A stretch of 64,000 nucleotides of DNA, taken from positions 124,001 through 188,000 of the forward strand of contig NC_015707.1 of NCBI RefSeq assembly GCF_000217815.1, written 5' to 3'. The DNA comes from Pseudothermotoga thermarum DSM 5069 (GTDB lineage: Bacteria; Thermotogota; Thermotogae; Thermotogales; DSM-5069). The translations under genes and the position numbers were made by a program. Shown here in pieces: positions 40,493 through 47,555 of this stretch. Each line of letters starts with the position of its first letter. The stretch's first letter is position 1. The notes beneath the pieces are model-generated. The model was not told the DNA's origin, searched no databases, and saw only the letters and a program-made list of their open reading frames with translations.

Positions 40493-41734
40493 TTATTTCA
40501 AAGATCTTCTTGGATCAACTACGAATACTGCAAGAAACGCAAGTGAGGCTGTGGTTAAAATCAACGAGAACACGAACAAAAGTTCGTAGCCAAATCGATC
40601 GGCCACAAATCCGCAAATCAAAGGTGCAACGAACGAAACAGGTGAAAGGATAAAGTTTTGAATTCCCACATACAGTTCCTTTCTTTTGCCGGAAACCAAA
40701 TCTATTGTCAAAGCCAAGCTGCTGACATTTCCTGAACTGTTGACTATTCCAAGAAAGACAAATACAAAGTAAGCAAGAAACAAATTGGTGTGGAACAACA
40801 AGATTATCGTCGCTGCTATTTGGGCAACTTTACCGATTGCAAGACTGATTTTGTGTCCGTTTTTGTCACCAAGAGGTCCCAACAAAAAAGAAGATACGGC
40901 CTGAGAAACCATAAGAACGGCTGTGAATTCTGCCGCCCTGTAGTCGGGTATGGAGAGTTTCCCGGTTATGTAAACTGCCACAAAAGCATTTGAACTTAGA
41001 CCAAAAACGGTGATAGCTCTTTCTATTATGTAGTTTCGATAATTTGTATCTCTCAAGATATCTTTGATAGCCGCAATGTATTCTGAAAATCTTTTATGCG
41101 ATTCGATTTTTACTTCATCGGGTGGTTCTCTGTTCAAACAAAGGAAAATGAAAGAAAGGCCAAAAGCCAGCGAAGCATAGAGAAAGCAGTATCCAAAGTT
41201 ATACGGAAATCCATACCTTTGCAACAAATACCTTGCGATTGCAGATCCTCCTATGCTGGCTATGGCACCAAGACCGCTTCCCATGGCAAACACGGTGCCA
41301 CGTTGTTTGGGATCTATAACCTTTTCGATCATGCTCATCCACGGGGGTCCCAAAAAACCCATCGAAAAGGTTGCAACGGCAAGCAAAAGGAGTACCAAAT
41401 AAATGGCAAGCTTTTGGTTCAAGCCAGCTATGAAAAAGCTGGTCAGAGCCATGAAAAAGTACGGCAGCCTTTCACCAGCGGTAACACGAAGAACAAGATC
41501 AAGCTTTCTAGGATATCTTTCTGCATACCTGGCACCGATCAAAGCCGGCAAGCCCCATCCAAGATTTGCTATGGCAGGAACAAGACCGATTTCAAAGTTC
41601 GTTCCACCAAGGTTTTTTATGTACAAAGGAAGCAACGTGGATATAGATGCCATGGTCATTCCCACGTTGAAAAAAGCCATGTCTATCGAGTTGACGAAAA
41701 AGTTCCACTTGTAATCTTTTTCGCTCAGCTTCAT
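40493..41734 (-). CDS. Major facilitator superfamily transporter
   Basis: This 413-residue membrane protein has about 12 hydrophobic segments in two halves. It carries MFS loop motifs (GARYAERYPRKLDLVLR after helix 2, GPLGDKNGHKISLAIGK in the second half). The ATG at 41734 follows GAGGGATT; the longer start at 41755 lacks a ribosome site. The substrate cannot be inferred, and no enzyme gene is linked. Confidence 0.8.
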   Translation of the reverse strand: MKLSEKDYKWNFFVNSIDMAFFNVGMTMASISTLLPLYIKNLGGTNFEIGLVPAIANLGWGLPALIGARYAERYPRKLDLVLRVTAGERLPYFFMALTSFFIAGLNQKLAIYLVLLLLAVATFSMGFLGPPWMSMIEKVIDPKQRGTVFAMGSGLGAIASIGGSAIARYLLQRYGFPYNFGYCFLYASLAFGLSFIFLCLNREPPDEVKIESHKRFSEYIAAIKDILRDTNYRNYIIERAITVFGLSSNAFVAVYITGKLSIPDYRAAEFTAVLMVSQAVSSFLLGPLGDKNGHKISLAIGKVAQIAATIILLFHTNLFLAYFVFVFLGIVNSSGNVSSLALTIDLVSGKRKELYVGIQNFILSPVSFVAPLICGFVADRFGYELLFVFSLILTTASLAFLAVFVVDPRRSLK

Positions 41735-41913
41735 GTCCAATCCCTCTACAGCCAAATAGCACTTCTAGTCTAAAACATCACTAACGGCGCAGTCAAGAAC
41801 AAAGGCAATCAAACAGCAAATCAAGCATCAAACAAAAATCGATGTAGAATATGATTGATGTTAAAATTCAACGTGAAACATCAAATCGTTTTAAGGGAGG
41901 AAACAGACTTTTT

Positions 41914-42360
41914 ATGGCCAACTTAACTGAAAAAGAAGTTTATGAAAGATCAATTTTAAGCTTTATCTCACAACTTTCATCCATTGAAAGTGTTGTTCAA
42001 TTGCCAATAAAAGTGATTGTCGAGATCAAGGGAAATTTCTCAAGTGAATTTATCGCTGGTTTGAATGATATTTTGAAATCCAGAGAAAACTTTCATGGAC
42101 TTGTGGATGAAAACGAATGTGAGGTCAACCTTGTTTTGGAGTATGGATATGGTTTTCCATACGTTGTCAAAATAGTTTCTAATTCTGATGAAAAAAATTA
42201 CCAAAGTAAAATCGGTAACCTAAACCGCTATGTGATGGATATTCTTTACCTGATGCACATTTCAAGAATGCTCTACAAAGATTTTCAAATGGAAATGATT
42301 ATGATGCAAAAGTTACAACAAGGACTAGAAAAAGAGTTTACCGATTTCGATGAAATTTAA
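41914..42360 (+). CDS. Protein of unknown function, 148 residues
   Basis: I do not recognise the family. The ATG at 41914 (MANLTEKEVYERSIL) is favoured because GGGAGG lies upstream, though the spacing is long; an upstream ATG at 41851 is possible. The protein is acidic and soluble, with alternating beta-like segments (VIVEIKGNF, NLVLEYGYG, VVKIVSN) and a Met-rich helical C-terminus (FQMEMIMMQKLQQGLEKEF). It ends 11 bases ahead of the HypE-like gene and is probably cotranscribed with it. Confidence 0.6.
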   Translation: MANLTEKEVYERSILSFISQLSSIESVVQLPIKVIVEIKGNFSSEFIAGLNDILKSRENFHGLVDENECEVNLVLEYGYGFPYVVKIVSNSDEKNYQSKIGNLNRYVMDILYLMHISRMLYKDFQMEMIMMQKLQQGLEKEFTDFDEI

Positions 42361-42371
42361 AGGGACAGCCT

Positions 42372-43364
42372 ATGAAACTTGGAAAAGTTTCTGAAAAGCT
42401 TTTGAAAGAAGTGATATTTAAACATACCGGTTTTAGAAGAAACGAGGTTGTTCTGCACGCCGAATACGGTGAAGACTGTGCTGCCATAGACCTTGGACAA
42501 AATCTAGCTGTTGTTACGACCGATCCTATAACTTGCGCCGATGCAAAAAGTGGTTATCTTGCAGTTCACGTGGCATGCAACGACCTTGCAGCTTGCGGTG
42601 CAAAACCTGTTGCCATTTTGACGACGATACTTTTACCACCGGAACTTGAAGAGAAAGATTTTGTCGAACTTATGGAACAAATCGACAAAGCTTGCAAAAA
42701 ACTTCAAATAGAAGTTGTTGGAGGACATACAGAAGTCACCGATGTCGTTCGCAAACCTTTGATCTGTACAACAGCGATTGGCAGTGTTGAAAAAGGCAGA
42801 CTTGTGAAATCTTCAAATGCCAAACCAGGTGATTGGATAGTCGTTACAAAACACGTTGCGTTGGAAGGAACAGCTATATTGGCTTACGATTTTGAAGAAA
42901 TACTTTCAAAGAAATTTTCAAAGGATTTCATAGAAAACTGTAAGAAACTTTTAGAGCAAATAAGTGTTGTCGAAGAAGGGTTGATAGCTTCTCAATTGAA
43001 CGTTTCTGCAATGCACGACATAACCGAAGGAGGCTTAATCGGGGCACTTTGTGAAGTTGCAAAAGCGTCGAAAGTTGGGTTTGAAGTTTATCAAGAGAAA
43101 ATTCCAGTTCTTTATGAAACCAAAGCTGTATGCGAATTTCTTGATATCAATCCTTTAAAACTTATTTCCAGTGGATCAATGTTGATATGCACTTTCGAGC
43201 CGGATAAGCTTGTCGAAACGCTTGAAAAACATTCCATAAAAGCGACGGTGATAGGGAAAATCATCGAGAAAGGTTTCTACTTGGTCGATGGAGTACACAA
43301 AAGAATCATTTGCGAGGATTTAACCGACGAGATTTACAAGGTTAGAGAAAGATTTCAAAGGTGA
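42372..43364 (+). CDS. AIR synthase-related protein (HypE-like)
   Basis: This 330-residue member of the PurM/HypE/SelD ATP-dependent superfamily has the N-terminal segment EYGEDCAAIDLG, VTTDPIT and a Gly-rich core (CNDLAACGAKPVAILTTILLPP). VVGGHTEVTDVV and MHDITEGGLIGAL are superfamily signatures. It lacks the HypE C-terminal PRIC-like Cys tail and no other hyp gene is nearby. A role in NiFe hydrogenase maturation is therefore not supported. The true substrate is unknown. Confidence 0.75.
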   Translation: MKLGKVSEKLLKEVIFKHTGFRRNEVVLHAEYGEDCAAIDLGQNLAVVTTDPITCADAKSGYLAVHVACNDLAACGAKPVAILTTILLPPELEEKDFVELMEQIDKACKKLQIEVVGGHTEVTDVVRKPLICTTAIGSVEKGRLVKSSNAKPGDWIVVTKHVALEGTAILAYDFEEILSKKFSKDFIENCKKLLEQISVVEEGLIASQLNVSAMHDITEGGLIGALCEVAKASKVGFEVYQEKIPVLYETKAVCEFLDINPLKLISSGSMLICTFEPDKLVETLEKHSIKATVIGKIIEKGFYLVDGVHKRIICEDLTDEIYKVRERFQR

Positions 43365-43380
43365 TAAACACCTTGTTGAT

Positions 43381-43413
43381 AAAAATGCGGGGGATGCATC
43401 CCCCCGCATTTTT
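43381..43413. terminator. Bidirectional terminator
   Basis: Near-perfect stem AAAAATGCGGGGG / CCCCCGCATTTTT lying between the convergent HypE-like and nitroreductase genes. T-runs follow on both strands. Confidence 0.82.
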
Positions 43414-43429
43414 GTATCTATAAACTTCG

Positions 43430-44101
43430 TTATTGTTTTGGATAACCTACTGGTGTTATGTAGATGAGTGTGTATTTTTCAGGTATCTTGAGTACAGCTT
43501 GGGCTTGTTCTGCTCTGAATCCAGCTGTTACCACACAACCAAGTCCAAGAGCTGTTGCCTGCAGATAAAGGTTCTGTGCAGCGTGACCGACTTCTAAGTA
43601 CACGTATTTTGGAGCAACATCAGGATTACCAAGCACCTGTGCTGCTTTCTCCATGTCTGCAGCTATAATAACGCTTATTGGGGCTACTCCTATTGCAGCG
43701 GATCCTGTGCGAGCAAGTTGAGCGCGTACATCGCCTTTGAGAATCTGCTTCAAAGAATGCTCAATTGCATCATATTGATAGACACCAGCTTCAAGACCCA
43801 CTACACCGTTTTCAGAAACCATAACGAAAACTTCCAGTGGGTAAGCCCTTCTTCCAGAAGGCGCTGTTCTAAGCTTTTGCTCAGGTTCAGAGATTCCATA
43901 TGTTGCCCACAAAAGTTGAGCAAGTTGTTGAAGTGTTAGAGGCTGATCAGTGTAGTCTCTGATAGACCTTCTCAGATAAAGAGCTCGTTCAAGAGACATT
44001 GTTCCATCAAAAGCTGGATCTGGAAGCTTGATGACTGTGGCACTTGCAATAGCTGCGAAGACAAAGATCATTACTAGAACTGCCGCAAAAACCTTTTTCA
44101 C
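43430..44101 (-). CDS. Nitroreductase-family (SagB-type) protein with signal peptide
   Basis: This 223-residue FMN-dependent oxidoreductase fold has a nitroreductase-type start (ALYLRRSIRDYTDQPLTLQQLAQLLWATYGI), APSGRRAYPLEVFV and a C-terminal AAQNLYLQATALGLGCVVTAGF typical of the SagB/McbC-like branch. Residues 1-21 (FAAVLVMIFVFAAIASA) look like a cleavable signal peptide with no twin-Arg motif. It may therefore act outside the cytoplasm, which is unusual for a flavin enzyme. The substrate is unknown; no peptide-modification genes are nearby. The start follows GGGGGGAT. Confidence 0.8.
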   Translation of the reverse strand: MKKVFAAVLVMIFVFAAIASATVIKLPDPAFDGTMSLERALYLRRSIRDYTDQPLTLQQLAQLLWATYGISEPEQKLRTAPSGRRAYPLEVFVMVSENGVVGLEAGVYQYDAIEHSLKQILKGDVRAQLARTGSAAIGVAPISVIIAADMEKAAQVLGNPDVAPKYVYLEVGHAAQNLYLQATALGLGCVVTAGFRAEQAQAVLKIPEKYTLIYITPVGYPKQ

Positions 44102-44165
44102 CTGTTATCCCCCCTTTAAAAATGTTGTTTGCAATTTGTGAAAAAATACACTTTTCCTGTGTATT

Positions 44166-44194
44166 AATATACATGAACTTTCCACTTTTGTCAA
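44166..44194 (-). promoter_or_regulatory. Promoter of the exported nitroreductase gene
   Basis: On the minus strand, a perfect TTGACA (44194-44189), 17 bases, then TATATT (44171-44166). The rest of the 316-base gap up to 44,417 is AT-rich and shows no gene or structured RNA that I can support. Confidence 0.65.
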
Positions 44195-44417
44195 GCTATT
44201 TCTTCAGATATTCTCATAAGCCCACCATAGGCGGATTGTCCTATCTGGCAGAAAAATTTTGTCTTAGCTAAAAATCTTTAAAATATTTTTACCGCAAAAG
44301 ATGTTTAACAAATAAAAACAATTTTTCATCTTTCATTAACGCGGTTATTCTTCAATTGCCAAAACAAACAATAGTTACAGAAAAATCGAGAAAAGTTTGA
44401 AAAATAAGAAGATGATT

Positions 44418-45380
44418 CTAAAAAATTTTTAAAATCTTCTCAAATGGCTCTCTTTGTCTTTCTCCAAACTCACGCTCCAAATGTTTCTCGTTTAAACTGT
44501 CAAAATTGCCTCGTTTCCCAACTGCTATCAAAGTTATCACAATGCCGTCGATACCAAAGATTTCCTTGACTTTCAATGGATCGTACCCTGCAACGGGGTG
44601 AGCCACCAAATTCATTCTCGTGGCTTGTACCATCAAAAAGCCTACGGAAAGTCCTGTGTCAAAAAGTGCATAATTTCGATTATCGCTGAGTTTACAGTCA
44701 AAATCCTCCTTTGTGTAGACAACTATCATTGCCGGTGCGTTTTTCATCCAATAGTTTCCACTTGTCAAACTCTCCCAAAGTTTTTCAAGCGTTTGTTTGT
44801 CGGTCACAATAATGTACCTCCAAGGTTGGTTGTTAAAACAAGAAGGTGCAAGGTGAGCCGCTTCTATCAATCTAATTAGATCTTCCTTTGGTATTGGATC
44901 ACTTCTCAAACCTCTGTAAGCTCTTCTTGCCAAGATATCTGGGCTTATCTGTTTGTCCTCTTGCTTTATCCTTTTGAACTCTTCAAGAACTTCTTTCACA
45001 TGGCCTGGTACTTTGACCTTTAACCAAGATTTTCTTATCCTTCCAAGTGGATCAACGATGAAGGTTGAACGAACTATTTTTCCATTTTCCACCACACCGA
45101 ATTTCCCCGCAACGGCTTTGTCTGGATCGCTCAAAAGTATTACTTTCAGCTTTCTCGAATCGATGAACCTACAAAGCGCAGGCTGCTTGTCTGGCGAAAT
45201 TCCCACAACTTTTCCTTCGAATTCTTCAATGTGTGAGGTAAAATCAATTGCTTCCATGCTGCAGCCAGGCGTACCTGCCTTTGGATAGAAATAGATCACC
45301 CAATAATCGCCGAATAGGTTTTTGTAGCTAAATTCTTTTCCATAAGCATCCTTTAAAACAAACTCTGGAATTGTTTTCAT
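44418..45380 (-). CDS. Peroxiredoxin (Bcp/PrxQ)-nitroreductase fusion protein
   Basis: This two-domain protein has 320 residues. Residues 1-140 are a Bcp/PrxQ-type peroxiredoxin with the peroxidatic Cys40 in PKAGTPGCSMEA, the PxxxTxxC pattern. There is no second Cys five residues on, so it is not a classical 2-Cys PrxQ. Residues 150-320 are an FMN nitroreductase domain (ARRAYRGLRSDPIPKEDLIR, APSCFNNQPWRYIIV, GLSVGFLMVQAT). The same natural fusion is known from T. maritima, where the nitroreductase part may pass electrons to the peroxidase. It removes peroxides in an anaerobe. Confidence 0.9.
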   Translation of the reverse strand: MKTIPEFVLKDAYGKEFSYKNLFGDYWVIYFYPKAGTPGCSMEAIDFTSHIEEFEGKVVGISPDKQPALCRFIDSRKLKVILLSDPDKAVAGKFGVVENGKIVRSTFIVDPLGRIRKSWLKVKVPGHVKEVLEEFKRIKQEDKQISPDILARRAYRGLRSDPIPKEDLIRLIEAAHLAPSCFNNQPWRYIIVTDKQTLEKLWESLTSGNYWMKNAPAMIVVYTKEDFDCKLSDNRNYALFDTGLSVGFLMVQATRMNLVAHPVAGYDPLKVKEIFGIDGIVITLIAVGKRGNFDSLNEKHLEREFGERQREPFEKILKIF

Positions 45381-45445
45381 CGTTATACCTCCTTTTTTTA
45401 TAAAAAATTATAAAACCATTGTCGCAAAAGAAAGAGGCAACCTGC

Positions 45446-46777
45446 TCACTGTTTTCTTTTCATGAAAGCCACGCATTCCACGTGGTATGTCTGCGGGAAC
45501 ATATCGAAGGGTTGGATGGATAGAACATTGTACTTTTCGATGAAGAAGGAAAGGTCTCTAGCAAACGTTGAAGGTTCGCAGGAAATGTAAACGACCTTTT
45601 CCGGTTCAAGCCTGAGTATTTCTCCAACCACCTTTTTGTCCGCACCTGTTCGTGGTGGATCTAAGACTATCACGTCTGGCTTTTTTTCGAAGTTTTTCAA
45701 AAACTCCAAAACGTCGGCTTCTTCAAACCTTATGTTTTTCAAGCGGTTTATGTTTGCATTCGCTCTTCCGGCTTTTACAGCTATGCGGGAGTTTTCCACA
45801 GCCACAACGTATCTTGAAAGCATGGCAAGTCTTATAGAAAAGGTTCCAACTCCAGCGTAAAGGTCAAGGATAAGCTCGTTGCCTTTCAATTCCAAAATTT
45901 TTGAAACATAATCCACCATTTTTTTCGCAACGAAGTAGTTGTTTTGAAAGAAAGCAGTTGGAGGAATTTGCAACTTTTCATAGTCGAACTCCACTGTTAA
46001 GACACCTTCACCGTAAGCTGTTTTGTAAGGTCCCCTTAAGACCACACTGTCTGAAGAGTTCATGACGTGAATTATCGAAGTTATCTGTGGAACTTTCTTC
46101 AAAAGGGAGTTTTTCAGCTCTTTGAGTTCGGCAAAACCTTGGGTTTTTGTCACAAATATCACCATCGTTTCATCGTTGGAATGGGAATGTCTTAAAACCA
46201 AATGTTTCAACTTTCCCTGACCAGTTTGTCTGTCGTATATGCTCACGCGATGCAGGTCAACTATTTGCGGAACTTCTTTTAAAAGCTTCGAGAATATCTT
46301 TGGCGATATTGGACATTCATCGATGGCGACCAATTCGTTAGACCTTCTTTTGTTCACCCCAAGAGATGTTTTTCCTGCGTAAAAGAAATCAAACTCCATC
46401 TTGTTGCGGTATTCGAATTCAAGATCACTTGCGACCGTTTCGGCAACCGGTATATCTAACTTTGCAATTCTTTTTATCAGATCTTCAACCATTTCTTTTT
46501 TCAACTGCAACTGGTATTTGTAATTTACATCCATCATGTGGCATCCACCGCAGATGCCAAAGTACTTGCAACGCGGCTTAACTCTCTCCTTTGATTGCCT
46601 TATCACCTCAACAAGTTGTCCAAAAGCCACGTCGCTTTTTTCTTCGATTATCTGAACCTTAACAAGTTCTCCAGGGTAGGCGTTTTCAACCAAAACAACT
46701 TTTCCGTTTGAAAGCCTTCCAATTCCCTTCGCACCGTGAACTATTTTTTCTATCTGCAAAATTTCAACTTTGGCCAT
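45446..46777 (-). CDS. 23S rRNA (uracil-5-)-methyltransferase, RlmD/RumA family
   Basis: This SAM-dependent RNA m5U methyltransferase has 443 residues. An N-terminal TRAM domain (residues 1-60, EKIVHGAKGIGRLSNGKVVLVE) precedes a [4Fe-4S] Cys cluster (CKYFGICGGC near residue 75, plus Cys in DECPISPKIF). The SAM motif DLYAGVGTFSIRLA, VLDPPRTGAD and the catalytic Cys in VYISCEPSTFARDL follow. The start ATG at 46777 follows GGAGGAGA; the 78 extra upstream codons of the frame overlap the rex promoter and are rejected. The target base (1939, 747 or tRNA 54) cannot be decided. Confidence 0.88.
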   Translation of the reverse strand: MAKVEILQIEKIVHGAKGIGRLSNGKVVLVENAYPGELVKVQIIEEKSDVAFGQLVEVIRQSKERVKPRCKYFGICGGCHMMDVNYKYQLQLKKEMVEDLIKRIAKLDIPVAETVASDLEFEYRNKMEFDFFYAGKTSLGVNKRRSNELVAIDECPISPKIFSKLLKEVPQIVDLHRVSIYDRQTGQGKLKHLVLRHSHSNDETMVIFVTKTQGFAELKELKNSLLKKVPQITSIIHVMNSSDSVVLRGPYKTAYGEGVLTVEFDYEKLQIPPTAFFQNNYFVAKKMVDYVSKILELKGNELILDLYAGVGTFSIRLAMLSRYVVAVENSRIAVKAGRANANINRLKNIRFEEADVLEFLKNFEKKPDVIVLDPPRTGADKKVVGEILRLEPEKVVYISCEPSTFARDLSFFIEKYNVLSIQPFDMFPQTYHVECVAFMKRKQ

Positions 46778-46833
46778 ATATTTCTCCTCCTTGAACAACA
46801 CTGCCAACAACATAATTATGGCATATTTTCGTG

Positions 46834-46839
46834 TATAAT
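46834..46839 (+). promoter_or_regulatory. -10 element of rex
   Basis: Perfect TATAAT 40 bases ahead of the TTG start of rex in the divergent 101-base region. No good -35 is seen at normal spacing. Confidence 0.45.
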
Positions 46840-46878
46840 CTATTCGTGAAAAGAATAACAAATGAGGGGGGAGGAAAG

Positions 46879-47502
46879 TTGCAGGAAATTCCAAAACCAA
46901 CGATACGAAGACTAGCTGTTTACTATCGATGTTTGGAAAGACTGGAACAAAAGAACGTTGAGAAAGTTTCGTCAAAAGAATTGTCAAAAATGTTGAAAAT
47001 AAAAGATTCACAGGTTAGGAAGGACCTTTCTTATTTTGGAACTTTTGGACGTCGTGGTGTTGGATACAACGTCAAAGAACTTAAGGAAAAAATCAAGGAA
47101 ATACTTGGTTTGAACAAACAGTGGTCGGTGATAATCCTTGGGGCTGGAAACATCGGAAAGGCCATAGCAAGGTACAAGCAAATTGAAAAAGACAATTTCA
47201 AAGTTGTGGCAGTCTTTGATGTTGACAAAAGAAAGATAGGTACTCAAATCACACCAGAGTTAACTGTTAGAAGTTTGGATGAACTTGACGAATTTGTCAA
47301 AAAGAACAAGCCTGAAATAGCGGTTTTAGCCGTTCCAGCCGATGCCGCCAATCCACTTGCAGAACGTTTGGAAAAACTTGGTATAAAGGGTATAATATGT
47401 TTTGCTCCGGTTACGTTGACCTGTTCTATACCCGTTGAGTACGTGGACATAACCGTCTTTTTCAAGACCTTGGTCCACTTCATTTCCCGTGGTATACAAT
47501 AG
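46879..47502 (+). CDS. rex: Redox-sensing transcriptional repressor Rex
   Basis: This repressor senses the NADH/NAD+ ratio. Residues 1-75 form a winged helix (RRLAVYYRCLERLEQ, VSSKELSKMLKIKDSQVRKDLSYFG). A Rossmann domain with GAGNIGKAIARY binds NAD(H), and VFDVDKRKIG holds the Asp for the ribose. A domain-swapped C-terminal helix (VEYVDITVFFKTLVHFISR) follows. The TTG at 46879 has an ideal GGGGGGAGG nine bases upstream and aligns with known Rex starts. It probably regulates fermentation and hydrogen metabolism genes elsewhere. It directly precedes nrdJ. Confidence 0.9.
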   Translation: MQEIPKPTIRRLAVYYRCLERLEQKNVEKVSSKELSKMLKIKDSQVRKDLSYFGTFGRRGVGYNVKELKEKIKEILGLNKQWSVIILGAGNIGKAIARYKQIEKDNFKVVAVFDVDKRKIGTQITPELTVRSLDELDEFVKKNKPEIAVLAVPADAANPLAERLEKLGIKGIICFAPVTLTCSIPVEYVDITVFFKTLVHFISRGIQ

Positions 47503-47527
47503 ATAGTAACACAATATATAGTATAAT
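47494..47527 (+). promoter_or_regulatory. Candidate tandem NrdR boxes over the nrdJ promoter
   Basis: ACACAATATATAGTAT at 47509-47524 resembles the NrdR box consensus (ACACTATATATAGTGT-like). An imperfect second copy, ATACAATAGATAGTAA, lies at 47494-47509. The downstream box overlaps a perfect TATAAT at 47522-47527. Binding of the ribonucleotide reductase repressor NrdR here would block nrdJ transcription. Confidence 0.5.
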
Positions 47528-47555
47528 TTACCCCCGGAAGGGGGTTTTGATTTTT

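Noticed and set aside
41096-41773. 225-codon plus-strand frame across the MFS gene
   Set aside because: The membrane protein on the other strand explains the sequence; this product is a basic, low-complexity shadow.
46840-46860. Possible Rex autoregulatory site (TTCGTGAAAAGAATAACAA) in the rex leader
   Set aside because: The two halves match poorly as an inverted repeat, so I do not claim an operator.
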